Assembly (NCBI GenBank): GCA_048498155.1
Contig: JBEHYN010000005.1
Span: 1 to 64,000 of the forward strand
DNA from: BOG-938 sp048498155
GTDB lineage: Bacteria; Pseudomonadota; Alphaproteobacteria; Caulobacterales; Caulobacteraceae
Direction: 5' to 3'
Length of the DNA stretch: 64,000 bases
The position numbers and the translations under genes are program-made. Positions 6,170 to 15,152 of this stretch are shown here, piece after piece (the stretch's first letter is position 1; the number at the start of each line of letters is the position of its first letter). Below the pieces are notes generated by a model. It did not search any database and had not been told where the DNA came from. It saw only the letters and a list, made by a program, of their open reading frames with translations.

Positions 6170-8401
6170 ATGACCGCCCCTGCCGACGACCTGACCGAAA
6201 CCGCCGTTCGCTTCGCGCAAGCCGCAGCAGCAGCCGTGCCTCATGCCGAGGTTGAACCGGAGCTAATGAGCTCGCCCAATCGGTTCTTCAACCGCGAGCT
6301 GTCGTGGCTAAGCTTCAATGAGCGCGTTCTGGAGGAAAGCGAAAACCTTCGCCACCCTTTGCTGGAGCGGCTCAGGTTCCTGTCAATTTCGGGCAATAAC
6401 CTGGACGAATTCTACATGGTGCGCGTCGCCGGACTTAAGGGTCAGGTGCGCGAAGGCGTGAGGGTTGTCAGCCAGGACGGACTGACCCCGGCCCAACAGT
6501 TGGAACGCGTCAACGCGGCGGCCGCTCAGATCGTCGGCGCCCAGCAACGCCAGTGGCGCAAGCTGCGGGGCGAGTTGGCCGCCGAAGGCCTGAAGGTGAT
6601 CGATCCGCAGGAAGCGACCGCCAGCGAGCGAGTTTGGCTCGAAGAGGTGTTTCTCAGCCAACTGTTCCCCATCCTGACTCCCCTAGCCATCGACCCGGCG
6701 CACCCCTTCCCGTTCATTCCAAACCTCGCCTTCTGCATGGCGTTGAAAATGAAGCGCAAGGGCGACGGCAAGTCGTTCTACGCCTTAACGCCCGTACCCA
6801 CCCAGGTGGCGCGGTTCTGGGAGCTGCCTAACAGCGAGCCGCGGCGCGGCGCAAAGCCCAAGCGCCGGTTTTTGGCGTTGGAGGGGCTGCTGTCGCTGTT
6901 CCTGGATCATCTATTTCCCGGCTGCGACATCGAGGCCCGCGGTGTGTTCCGCCTGCTGCGCGACAGCGACGTGGAAATCGAGGAAGAGGCCGAAGACCTG
7001 GTGCGCGAGTTCGAGCTCATGCTCAAACAGCGGCGTCTGGGTTCGGTCGTGCGGGTCAAGGTCGAGGCCGCCATGCCGGCCGAACTGCGCGAGTTCATCC
7101 TGCACAGTCTGCATGCCGAGCCGCAGGACGTGATTCTGGTCGATGGCCTTTTGGGCATGGGCCAATTGGACGAACTGATCCCGTCCGATCGCTCCGAACT
7201 CAAATTCAAGGCCTTCGAGGCGCGTTTTCCCGAACGAATCCGGGACCACGGCGGGGATTGCTTCGCCGCTATCCGCGAAAAGGACATTCTGGTCCACCAC
7301 CCGTTCGAGAGCTTCGACGTGGTGGTCCAGTTCCTGCGCCAAGCCGCGCGCGACCCCAATGTCGTAGCGATCAAGCAGACGCTCTATCGTACGTCCAAGG
7401 ACAGCCCCATCGTCGCAGCCCTGATCGAGGCGGCCGACAACGGCAAGAACGTCACGGCCCTGGTGGAGATCAAGGCCCGATTTGACGAGGCGGCCAACCT
7501 GAAGTGGGCGCGCGATCTGGAGCGTGCGGGGGTGCACGTTGTGTTCGGCTTCGTGGAGTACAAGACCCACGCCAAGCTGTCTTTGATCGTGCGGCGCGAG
7601 GCCGACGCCCTACGCACCTATTGCCACTTCGGAACGGGCAACTATCACCCGGTCACGGCCAAGATTTACACGGATCTGTCGCTGTTCACCTGCGATCCGG
7701 CGCTCGGCCGTGACTGCGGCCGGCTGTTCAATTTCATAACCGGCTACGCGCGGCCCGAACGACTGGAGCGGCTTTCGTTCTCGCCGATCACATTGAAGGC
7801 GGATCTGCTCAACCTGATCAGCGCCGAGATCGAGAACGTCAAGGCAGGCAAGCCGGGCGCCATCTGGGCCAAGCTCAACGCCCTGGTCGATCCGGTGATC
7901 ATCGACGCCCTCTACCGCGCCAGCCAGGCCGGCGTGTCGATCGATCTGGTGATCCGCGGCATCTGCTGCCTGCGGCCGGGCGTGCCTGGCCTGTCGGACA
8001 ATATCCGCGTCAAAAGCATCGTCGGACGTTTCCTGGAGCACGCCCGTATTGTCGCCTTCGCCAATGGCGCGGAGATGCCGGGACCCCAAGCACGGGTGTA
8101 CATCTCTTCAGCCGACTGGATGCCGCGCAACCTTGATCGCCGGGTTGAATCCCTCGTGCCGATCGAGAACCCCACTGTGCATCAACAGGTGTTGCAGCAA
8201 ATCATGGTGGCGAACCTCAACGACGAAGCGCAGAGCTGGAGCTTGGACGGCGACGGCGGCTATCACCGCGACCCGGCATGGCTGAGCCACAAGGCCTTTT
8301 CGGCCCACGAATACTTCATGACGAATCCCAGCCTTTCGGGCCGAGGCCACAAGGTGCGCGATCTGCCGCGGGCGTTTGAGCGCGTCGGCGCAAGGCGCTG
8401 A
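6170..8401 (+). CDS. ppk: Polyphosphate kinase 1
   Basis: A 743-residue enzyme that reversibly polymerises the terminal phosphate of ATP into polyphosphate. The length is somewhat above the usual ~690 because of an N-terminal extension of about 35 residues. Seen: N-domain FFNRELSWLSFNERVL; head domain; the autophosphorylated His486 in CHFGTGNYHP; a second conserved His in FLEHARIV; and ISSADWMPRNLDRRVE near the C-terminus. Followed after 126 bases by ppx, so the making and breaking enzymes for polyphosphate are neighbours, as is common. Confidence 0.97.
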   Translation: MTAPADDLTETAVRFAQAAAAAVPHAEVEPELMSSPNRFFNRELSWLSFNERVLEESENLRHPLLERLRFLSISGNNLDEFYMVRVAGLKGQVREGVRVVSQDGLTPAQQLERVNAAAAQIVGAQQRQWRKLRGELAAEGLKVIDPQEATASERVWLEEVFLSQLFPILTPLAIDPAHPFPFIPNLAFCMALKMKRKGDGKSFYALTPVPTQVARFWELPNSEPRRGAKPKRRFLALEGLLSLFLDHLFPGCDIEARGVFRLLRDSDVEIEEEAEDLVREFELMLKQRRLGSVVRVKVEAAMPAELREFILHSLHAEPQDVILVDGLLGMGQLDELIPSDRSELKFKAFEARFPERIRDHGGDCFAAIREKDILVHHPFESFDVVVQFLRQAARDPNVVAIKQTLYRTSKDSPIVAALIEAADNGKNVTALVEIKARFDEAANLKWARDLERAGVHVVFGFVEYKTHAKLSLIVRREADALRTYCHFGTGNYHPVTAKIYTDLSLFTCDPALGRDCGRLFNFITGYARPERLERLSFSPITLKADLLNLISAEIENVKAGKPGAIWAKLNALVDPVIIDALYRASQAGVSIDLVIRGICCLRPGVPGLSDNIRVKSIVGRFLEHARIVAFANGAEMPGPQARVYISSADWMPRNLDRRVESLVPIENPTVHQQVLQQIMVANLNDEAQSWSLDGDGGYHRDPAWLSHKAFSAHEYFMTNPSLSGRGHKVRDLPRAFERVGARR

Positions 8402-8527
8402 TCTTTTTAGCTTCGCCCAATGGCCTCGAAGCAGCTAAAGGGGCGGTTCGGAGCAGGATGCGTAAGCCGGTCGCCGGATTTCGCTCAGACCCCGCTCAAG
8501 GATCATGGATTCACGAAAGAGAACGTG

Positions 8528-10048
8528 ATGGCCGCCGACGCCGGCATCCACTTTCGGCCATCGCGTTCCGCCGCAGCCTTCGACGCCGCCGTGCTCGATG
8601 TCGGCTCAAACTCCGTTCGCCTGGTCATCTACCGGATCGAAGGCAGGGCGATTTGGACCTTGTTCAACGAGAAGGTGCTGGCCGGCTTAGGGCGCGATGT
8701 GCCCAAGGGCGGCGGGCTGTCGCCTGCGGGCGTGGCGGCGGCCATGGCGGCCCTGCGACGTTTCCGCGCCGTGCTTGAAGCGGTCAAACCCGCCGCGACC
8801 CACGCGGTAGCCACCGCCGCAGTGCGCGACGCCCCCGACGGGCGCGATTTTGTCGCGCGCGTGCGCGATCAGACCGGCATCGATCTGAAGGTTTTGACCG
8901 GCGAGCAAGAGGCGCGCTACGCCGCCTTGGGCGTGTCGGCCGGCATGCCGTCGGCTCAGGGCGTCGCGGGCGACCTGGGCGGATCAAGCCTGGAACTGGT
9001 TCGCCTGGACCAGGGCCGGCCCGGCCCCGGCGTGACATTGCCGCTGGGACCCTTCGCCCTGGGGCTGGGTAAGCCCTTCGACGCCAACTCGGTCCACAAA
9101 GAAGTCGAGCGTCGCCTGGCCAAGCTCGAGGGCTTCGGCGCGCCCACCTTCTATGCCGTTGGCGGCGCTTGGCGCAGCCTGGCTCTGCTGCATATGCGCA
9201 TGGCCGACTATCCGTTGGAGATTCTCCAGCAGTACGAGATCAGCGCAGGCGAAGCGCTGGACGCCTGCCGCTTCGCCGCGCGGCAATCGCGCAACTCCTT
9301 GGAGCGCATTGAGGGTCTGTCCAAAAAGCGGGTGGAGGCCCTACCCTTCGCCGCTGTGGTGATGGAGGCCTTGATCGAGCGGCTGGACCTGGAACGTGTG
9401 TGCATCTCCAGCTACGGCCTGCGCGAAGGCCTGGTGTTTGACGCCATGACACCTGAATTGCAGATGCACGATCCCCTGATCGAGGGATGCGCGGCGCTCG
9501 GCGCGCGCCAGGAGATCGCCGAGGATCTTGGTCGGGCCCTGGACGCTTGGCTGCAGCCCGCTCTGTCGACCCTACCGCCCTTGTTCGGCCCCGGCCGCGA
9601 TCCCGTGCTCACGGCCGCCGCCTGCCGCCTGGCCGACCTCGGGTCGCGCCTGCACCCCGACCACCGGGCCGACCTGGTGTTCGAACAGGTGTTGCGCGCT
9701 CCTATCGCCGGTATGAACCACGCCGAGCGTGCTTTTTTAGCCTTGGCTCTGTTCGCCCGGCACACCGCCTCATCCAATGTTCCCGAACCGCGCATCATGG
9801 GCCGCCTGCTGAGCCTAGAGCGCCAGCAGCGCGCCCGCGCCGTCGGCGCAGCCATGCGCCTGGGCTGTGATCTATCGGGCCGCAGTGCGGCCTTGTTGGC
9901 CAAATCGAGCCTGACATTCGAACCGACCATGGTGCGCGTGCACGCCGCGCCCGAAGCCGCCGACCTGCTGCTAGGCGAACAGACTGGCCGGCGCGCCGCC
10001 ACCCTTGCGGCGCTTCTTGAGCGTGAGGTTCGGTTGTCGGCGGAATGA
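8528..10048 (+). CDS. ppx: Ppx/GppA exopolyphosphatase
   Basis: A 506-residue exopolyphosphatase/pppGpp phosphohydrolase family protein of the actin-like ATPase fold. Seen: phosphate-1 motif VLDVGSNSVRLVIYR near residue 25; phosphate-2 motif GDLGGSSLELVRL near 150; and a C-terminal helical (HD-like) half. It would release orthophosphate from polyphosphate ends. The start at 8528 follows AAGAGA; the upstream frame to 8420 lacks a ribosome site and reads poorly. Pairs functionally with ppk just upstream. Confidence 0.93.
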   Translation: MAADAGIHFRPSRSAAAFDAAVLDVGSNSVRLVIYRIEGRAIWTLFNEKVLAGLGRDVPKGGGLSPAGVAAAMAALRRFRAVLEAVKPAATHAVATAAVRDAPDGRDFVARVRDQTGIDLKVLTGEQEARYAALGVSAGMPSAQGVAGDLGGSSLELVRLDQGRPGPGVTLPLGPFALGLGKPFDANSVHKEVERRLAKLEGFGAPTFYAVGGAWRSLALLHMRMADYPLEILQQYEISAGEALDACRFAARQSRNSLERIEGLSKKRVEALPFAAVVMEALIERLDLERVCISSYGLREGLVFDAMTPELQMHDPLIEGCAALGARQEIAEDLGRALDAWLQPALSTLPPLFGPGRDPVLTAAACRLADLGSRLHPDHRADLVFEQVLRAPIAGMNHAERAFLALALFARHTASSNVPEPRIMGRLLSLERQQRARAVGAAMRLGCDLSGRSAALLAKSSLTFEPTMVRVHAAPEAADLLLGEQTGRRAATLAALLEREVRLSAE

Positions 10049-10061
10049 GCAAGGGGATGTC

Positions 10062-11078
10062 ATGCGTCAGAAGCGTTTAGGCCGCAGCGGCATCATGGTG
10101 TCCGACATATGCATGGGCACCATGACCTTCGGCGCCCAGACCGACGAAGCCATGACACACCGCATTCTCGACAGATGCTTCGATGCCGGGATCACCTTCT
10201 ACGACACCGCGGAAAACTACCCCGTGCCTCCCCGCTTTGACTACGCCGGGCGCACCGAGGAGTTCGTCGGACGCTGGCTGAAGACCAAGGACCGCGACGC
10301 GATCATCCTCGCTAGCAAGGTCAGCGGTCCCAGCCACGGCTGGATCAAGGGCGTCCAGCGCGCGGGCATGACGGCGCTGGACCGGCACAATATCGTCCGC
10401 GGGATCGAGGCAAGCCTCAAGCGCCTGCAGACCGACTACCTCGACCTGTACCAGACCCATTGGCCAGATCATGGAACCGGCTATGAAGAAACCCTGCGCG
10501 CGCTGGACGACCTGATCCAGGAGGGAAAGGTGCGGGTGATCGGCTGCTCCAACGAAACGGCATGGGGCCTGACCAAGTCCATCGCGGTGGCCGAGCGCGA
10601 GAGAACTGCCCGCTATCAGACGATCCAGAACAACTTCAGCCTGAACAATCGCCGGTTTGAGGACGAACTGGCGCAGGCCTGCCGCCAGGAAGGGGTGAGC
10701 CTCCTGCCCTATTCGCCCTTGGGCGGCGGAGTGCTGACCGGCAAGTACCAGGACGGGGCGAGGCCCGAGGGCGCGCGGTTTTCCAACTACATCGCCATGG
10801 GTGGACGGCAGGAATTGATGGCCCGTCGCTTCGTCAACGACCAGACCCTGGCCTCGACTGCGCGCTTCATGCAGATCGCCCAGGACGCAGGTCTGTCCGT
10901 GACGACTCTCGCCACGGCCTGGAGCAAGCAGCACGACTTCGTCGCCTCCACCATCGTCGGGGCGACTCATGAGGAACAGCTGGCGGACATATTCGCCGCC
11001 GCTGATGTGACGCTGGATCAGGACGTGCTCGACGCGATCGACGTGGTGTCAAAAGCAATCAAATACCCGATGGGCTGA
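10062..11078 (+). CDS. Aldo-keto reductase, Tas-like
   Basis: A 338-residue NADP(H)-dependent oxidoreductase with the (beta/alpha)8 AKR fold. Seen: GTMTFG near the N-terminus, the catalytic Asp-Tyr pair in FYDTAENYPVPP, Lys in ILASKVSG, His in LYQTHWPDHG, and a cofactor-binding C-terminal part. The YPVPP and TEEFVGRWL strings are close to E. coli Tas. Substrate unknown. AAGGGG lies before the ATG at 10062. It converges on the arsenic operon with no gap, as its stop abuts the aqpS stop. Confidence 0.9.
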   Translation: MRQKRLGRSGIMVSDICMGTMTFGAQTDEAMTHRILDRCFDAGITFYDTAENYPVPPRFDYAGRTEEFVGRWLKTKDRDAIILASKVSGPSHGWIKGVQRAGMTALDRHNIVRGIEASLKRLQTDYLDLYQTHWPDHGTGYEETLRALDDLIQEGKVRVIGCSNETAWGLTKSIAVAERERTARYQTIQNNFSLNNRRFEDELAQACRQEGVSLLPYSPLGGGVLTGKYQDGARPEGARFSNYIAMGGRQELMARRFVNDQTLASTARFMQIAQDAGLSVTTLATAWSKQHDFVASTIVGATHEEQLADIFAAADVTLDQDVLDAIDVVSKAIKYPMG

Positions 11079-11777
11079 TTACGCCCTTGGCTTCAGCATC
11101 CAGCCGAACAGGCCCGCCGCCAAAACGGCGCCCATGCACTGCGCAAGGATGAACTGGGGGGCGGACGCCGGCGCGATCCCGGCGAAGGTGTTGCTGAGCG
11201 ACCGCGCCACCGTCACCGCCGGGTTGGCGAACGACGTCGAGGCGGTGAACCAATAGGCCGAGGTGATGTAGAGCCCCACCAGCATGGGCGTAGCGTCAGG
11301 GCGAAACTTCAGGGCGCCGAGAATGGTCCCGATCAGGCCGAACGTAGCGACAGCCTCCGACAAGCCTTGGGCAGGCCCATCGCGCAGTTTGGCGGATATC
11401 TGCAGCACCGGTTCAGCGAACATCATGTGCGCCAGCCAGACGCCAAGCACTGCGCCGAGCGTCTGAACCAGGACGTAGGCGCCGGCCTCCCGCCAGTCCA
11501 ATTCGCGTCGCAGGGCGAACACAAGGGTCACAGCCGGATTGAAGTGCGCGCCCGACAAAGGGCCAAAAATGCTGATCAGCACCACCAGCCCCGCGCCGGT
11601 GGCCAAGGTGTTGCCCAGCAGGGCGACGGCCGTGTTCCCGCCCGCCAACCGCTCGCCCATGATGCCGGAGCCGATCACAATGGCGAGCAGGAGGGCCGTT
11701 CCCAGCCCTTCGGCGATCAGCCGCTTGGATAGCCCATAATCATCCAGCGGCGGCTCAAGACTGGCCTGCCCGCTCAT
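11079..11777 (-). CDS. aqpS: Aquaglyceroporin AqpS, arsenite channel
   Basis: A 232-residue MIP-family channel with six membrane segments and two half-helices carrying NPA motifs: HFNPAVTLVF and SFANPAVTVARS. It is the last gene of an arsR-arsC-aqpS operon and overlaps arsC by ATGA. In Sinorhizobium meliloti an AqpS in the same setting lets arsenite, made inside by ArsC, leave down its gradient, taking the place of an ArsB/Acr3 pump. No pump gene is present here, which supports that role. The wider pore residues were not modelled. Confidence 0.9.
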   Translation of the reverse strand: MSGQASLEPPLDDYGLSKRLIAEGLGTALLLAIVIGSGIMGERLAGGNTAVALLGNTLATGAGLVVLISIFGPLSGAHFNPAVTLVFALRRELDWREAGAYVLVQTLGAVLGVWLAHMMFAEPVLQISAKLRDGPAQGLSEAVATFGLIGTILGALKFRPDATPMLVGLYITSAYWFTASTSFANPAVTVARSLSNTFAGIAPASAPQFILAQCMGAVLAAGLFGWMLKPRA

Positions 11778-12289
11778 GCCCGCTCCGGAGCGTCGTGCGT
11801 CTGCCCGATCTCGTCCATGCGGCGCTTGATCGACAGGCTGTCGAGCTTGGCGATGGGCAGGGCCAGGAACAGCCCGATCCGGTTGGACATCTGTCGATAG
11901 GCCTCGGCGAAGGCCAGGCTGACCTCACTCGCCGAACCCTCGACGGCGGCAGGGTCGGCAATGCCCCAGTGCGCTCGCACCGGCTTACCGGGCCAGATCG
12001 GGCAGACCTCGCCGGCGGCGTTGTCGCAGACGGTGACAATGAAATCCAAGTGCGGGGCGCCTTGAGCGTCGAACTCGTCCCACGATTTTGAACGCAAGCC
12101 TTCCAGCGGGTAGTTCAGGCTTTGCAACAGTTTCAACGCCTGAGGATGCACCTCGCCCTTGGGGTGAGAGCCCGCAGACCAGGCCTTGAAACGCCCGGCG
12201 CCCGCCCGGTTCATGATCGCCTCGGCCAAGATCGAGCGCGCCGAATTGCCGGTGCACAGGAACAGGATGTTGTAGGGCGTCGGCCTCAT
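11774..12289 (-). CDS. arsC: Arsenate reductase, low-MW phosphatase type
   Basis: A 171-residue thioredoxin-coupled type arsenate reductase. Seen: P-loop nucleophile CTGNSARS at residues 12-19, two further cysteines in TVCDNAAGEVC for the disulfide relay, and the general-acid Asp in WGIADPAA. It reduces arsenate to arsenite in the cytoplasm. The C-terminus carries an extra ~30 residues (KRRMDEIGQTHDAPERA) typical of this alphaproteobacterial branch. The ATG at 12289 overlaps the arsR stop by 4 bases; a longer frame to 12358 lies inside arsR and is not the start. Confidence 0.92.
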   Translation of the reverse strand: MRPTPYNILFLCTGNSARSILAEAIMNRAGAGRFKAWSAGSHPKGEVHPQALKLLQSLNYPLEGLRSKSWDEFDAQGAPHLDFIVTVCDNAAGEVCPIWPGKPVRAHWGIADPAAVEGSASEVSLAFAEAYRQMSNRIGLFLALPIAKLDSLSIKRRMDEIGQTHDAPERA

Positions 12290-12651
12290 GCGTTCGTCTT
12301 TCCGGCGGAAGGTTCGCAGCAGGCGGACCGCGCGAGGATGCTCGTGAGGGGCGCACACACCTGCGGCGAGCCGTTGCAGCAGTCCTCCATCAGAAAGCCC
12401 AGCAGCTCACTCATCCGCTCATAGCGGGCGGTGTAGATGATCGAACGGCCGTCACGCCGCGCCGCGACCATACCGGCGTGGGAAAGCACCGTGAGGCTGT
12501 TGGACAAGGTATTGGGCGCAACGCCCACCTTCCGCGCGAGCGCCCCTGCGGGCAGGCCGTCCAGCCCGGCTTGGACCAGCATGCGAAAGATCGCCAGCCG
12601 CCCCTCGTGGGCCAGGGCGGACAGAGCGGATATGGCGCTAATCGATTCCAT
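12286..12651 (-). CDS. arsR: ArsR-family arsenic-responsive repressor
   Basis: A 121-residue winged-helix repressor: recognition helix region ARKVGVAPNTLSNSLTVLSH, wing AARRDGRSIIYTA. Cysteines sit together near the C-terminus (MEDCCNGSPQVCAPL and SACCEP), the type of C-terminal site that binds arsenite in alphaproteobacterial ArsR proteins. Arsenite binding should release the protein from DNA and turn on arsR-arsC-aqpS. A perfect inverted repeat sits 3 bases before the start codon. Confidence 0.92.
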   Translation of the reverse strand: MESISAISALSALAHEGRLAIFRMLVQAGLDGLPAGALARKVGVAPNTLSNSLTVLSHAGMVAARRDGRSIIYTARYERMSELLGFLMEDCCNGSPQVCAPLTSILARSACCEPSAGKTNA

Positions 12652-12653
12652 AC

Positions 12654-12669
12654 TTCATGGATACATGAA
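12654..12669. promoter_or_regulatory. Putative ArsR operator
   Basis: TTCATG-GATA-CATGAA, exact 6-bp arms with a 4-base centre, lies 3 bases upstream of the arsR start and so covers its ribosome-binding/promoter-proximal region. Position and symmetry suit autorepression by ArsR. Confidence 0.6.
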
Positions 12670-12754
12670 TTATCGAGATAGGAAAAGAGCGTCGTCTCTA
12701 CCGAGCCTTTGACCGAGAAATAGATAAGGAAATTAAGCGCCTACCCCTTCAATC

Positions 12755-12861
12755 GTCATCCTAGGCCTTGTGCCTAGGATCCAAGGTTCAGCCGTCCTGC
12801 GCTTTCCGGATTGCGGTATCGATGCGGGCGCCTGGACCCTAGGCACAAGGCCTAGGGTGAC
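12755..12861. repeat. Paired inverted REP-like elements (CCTAGGC type)
   Basis: A 29-base unit at 12755-12783 recurs inverted at 12833-12861 with 3 mismatches. Each unit is itself a hairpin: CCTAGGC, a 5-base loop, GCCTAGG; that 19-base core is identical in both. The two are separated by 49 bases and lie between the arsR promoter region and the rnd stop. This is the BIME-like arrangement of repetitive extragenic palindromes. Confidence 0.88.
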
Positions 12862-12878
12862 GGTAACTTGCTCTCCGC

Positions 12879-14045
12879 TCAGTCCTTCGCCGCCCGCCGC
12901 ACTTCCACAGCCCGCACGCGGCCGCCGTCGAACACCAGGGCGATCTCGCCGCGCTTGAGCTTCAGGGCGTCCGCGCCGAAAGCATCCAGGCGCCAGCCCT
13001 GTAGGGCCGGGGTTTCGGCCTCATCATCGCTGGCGATTTTTTCCAGATCGGCCACGGTGGCGATCAGCTTGGACGCAACGCCCGCGTCCTCGGACCGCGC
13101 CTTGAGCAGCACCTTAAGCAATTCGACCACCGCACCGTTAGGCGGCCCGCCGTTGGCCTTGGGCTTGTCAAGCACCGGGGCATAGTCGTCGGGCGCCGCC
13201 AGGGCGCTTTTGACCGCTTCCAGCAGGTCCGGCCCAAAGCGGGACGTGGCGAATCCCTTGGGCACCGAACGCAGGCGGTTCAGGGCTTCGGCGTCCGTCG
13301 GCGCCTGGGTGGCCACCTCGTCGATGGCCTCGTCCTTGAGGATGCGGCCGCGCGGCTGGTCGCGCGTCTGGGCGGTGCGTTCGCGCCAGGCGGCCACCGA
13401 CTTGAACACCGCCAGGTACTTGGGCGCGTGCTTGCGGGGCTTCAGCCGCCGCCAGGCGTTCTCGGGATTGACGTCATAGTTGGCCGGATCGGCCAGGGCC
13501 TGCATCTCGCTGGCGACCCAGGCCAGTCGCCCTTCGGCTTCGAGCCGTTCGCGCAGGATGGGATAGAGCTTGGCCAGATAGGTCACATCGGCCACCGCAT
13601 AGTCGAATTGCGCCTGGGTCAGGGGCCGGCGCGCCCAGTCGGTGAAGCGGCTGGATTTATCCAACTCGACCTTGAGCATCTGACGCACCAGGGCGTCATA
13701 GGCCACTTGCTCGCCGAAACCCGCCGCCATGGCCGCGATCTGGGTGTCGAACAGAGGCGTGGGCATCACGCCCAGATTGAAGAAGATTTCCAGGTCCTGG
13801 CGGGCGGCGTGGAACACCTTCTCCACCTTGGGATTGGCCAGGACGTCGAGGAACGGCTTGAGGTCCAATCCCTCGGCCAATGGGTCGATGGCGGCCTCGA
13901 TATCGGGCCCGCCGGCCTGGATCAGACACAGCTTGGGCCAATAGGTGGTCTCGCGCATAAACTCGGTATCGACCGCCACAAAAGGCTGGCGATGCAATTG
14001 TTCGCAGAATGCGGCGAGGTCCGCTGTGGCGGTGATCAAAGTCAT
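12879..14045 (-). CDS. rnd: Ribonuclease D
   Basis: A 388-residue 3'-5' exoribonuclease that trims tRNA and other stable RNA ends. The DEDD exonuclease residues are visible: AVDTEFMRE near 20, HAARQDLEIF near 100, and YAVADVTYLAKLY near 170. An HRDC domain follows at about 210-290. The start ATG lies 81 bases from the divergent purM start, so the two share a short promoter region. Confidence 0.95.
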   Translation of the reverse strand: MTLITATADLAAFCEQLHRQPFVAVDTEFMRETTYWPKLCLIQAGGPDIEAAIDPLAEGLDLKPFLDVLANPKVEKVFHAARQDLEIFFNLGVMPTPLFDTQIAAMAAGFGEQVAYDALVRQMLKVELDKSSRFTDWARRPLTQAQFDYAVADVTYLAKLYPILRERLEAEGRLAWVASEMQALADPANYDVNPENAWRRLKPRKHAPKYLAVFKSVAAWRERTAQTRDQPRGRILKDEAIDEVATQAPTDAEALNRLRSVPKGFATSRFGPDLLEAVKSALAAPDDYAPVLDKPKANGGPPNGAVVELLKVLLKARSEDAGVASKLIATVADLEKIASDDEAETPALQGWRLDAFGADALKLKRGEIALVFDGGRVRAVEVRRAAKD

Positions 14046-14126
14046 CGGTTAGCTATAGCCCGCCGACGCGCGGTTTAGGCAAGAGCTTATGCGCGCTTTG
14101 CGGCCAAGCGTGTGCGTGGAGCAGTC

Positions 14127-15152
14127 ATGACCGATCGGCCAAACGGCCTCACCTATGCCCAAGCGGGCGTGGACATCGACGCGGGCGAGGCCCTGGTCGA
14201 GGCGATCAAACCCTTGGCCAAGGCCACGCGGCGGCCGGGTGCGGACGCCTCGCTGGGCGGATTTGGCGCCCTGTTCGATCTGAAAGCGGCGGGCTTTATC
14301 GATCCCCTGCTGGTCTCCACCACCGACGGCGTAGGCACCAAGCTGAAGATCGCCATCGAATCGGGCCGCCACGACACCGTGGGCATCGACCTGGTGGCCA
14401 TGTGCGTGAACGACCTTTTGGCGCAGGGCGCCGAGCCCCTGCTGTTCCTCGACTATTTCGCCACCGGCAAGCTGGATGTGGAAACCGCCAAGCGGGTGGT
14501 GGCCGGCATCGCCGAGGGTTGCCGCCAGGCAGGCGCGGCCCTGGTCGGCGGAGAGACCGCCGAAATGCCCGGCATGTACGGCCAGGGCGACTATGACCTC
14601 GCCGGCTTTTCGGTCGGCGCGGTGGAACGCGGGGCGGTGCTGCCGCGCCTGGACAACCAGAAGCCGGGCGATGTCCTGATCGGCGTCGGCTCCTCAGGTC
14701 CACATTCCAACGGCTATTCCCTCATCCGCCGCATCGTCGAACGCTCCGGCCTGGACTGGGACGCCCCTGCCCCCTTCGCGGCCGGGCAAAGCCTGGGCGA
14801 GGCCCTGATGGCGCCCACCCGCATCTATGTGAAAAGCATCCTGCCCCTGATGAAGTCCGGCCTGATCAAGGGCGGCGCCCACATCACCGGCGGCGGCCTG
14901 ATCGAAAACCCGCCCCGCTGCATCGCCAAGGGCCTGGTCCCTCGCTTCGATTGGAACGCCTGGCCCTTGCCGGACGTGTTTGCCTGGCTGCAGCAGACCG
15001 GCGGCGTGTCCGACCACGAACTGCGCCGCACCTTCAATTGTGGGGTGGGCTTCATGCTGATCGTCAAGGCCGTCGACGCCGAGCCGGTTCTGGCGTCGCT
15101 ACTGAACGCGGGCGAAAACGCCTTCGTCTGCGGGGAGCTCGCAGCGGCGTGA
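14127..15152 (+). CDS. purM: Phosphoribosylformylglycinamidine cyclo-ligase
   Basis: A 341-residue AIR synthetase, step five of purine synthesis. Seen: the N-terminal YAQAGVDIDAGEALVE, GGFGALFDL, the glycine-rich TTDGVGTKLKIA, GETAEMPGMYGQGDYD and ITGGGLIENPPR. Start at 14127 is preceded by GGAG. Stop overlaps purN by GTGA, so the two are translationally coupled. Confidence 0.97.
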   Translation: MTDRPNGLTYAQAGVDIDAGEALVEAIKPLAKATRRPGADASLGGFGALFDLKAAGFIDPLLVSTTDGVGTKLKIAIESGRHDTVGIDLVAMCVNDLLAQGAEPLLFLDYFATGKLDVETAKRVVAGIAEGCRQAGAALVGGETAEMPGMYGQGDYDLAGFSVGAVERGAVLPRLDNQKPGDVLIGVGSSGPHSNGYSLIRRIVERSGLDWDAPAPFAAGQSLGEALMAPTRIYVKSILPLMKSGLIKGGAHITGGGLIENPPRCIAKGLVPRFDWNAWPLPDVFAWLQQTGGVSDHELRRTFNCGVGFMLIVKAVDAEPVLASLLNAGENAFVCGELAAA

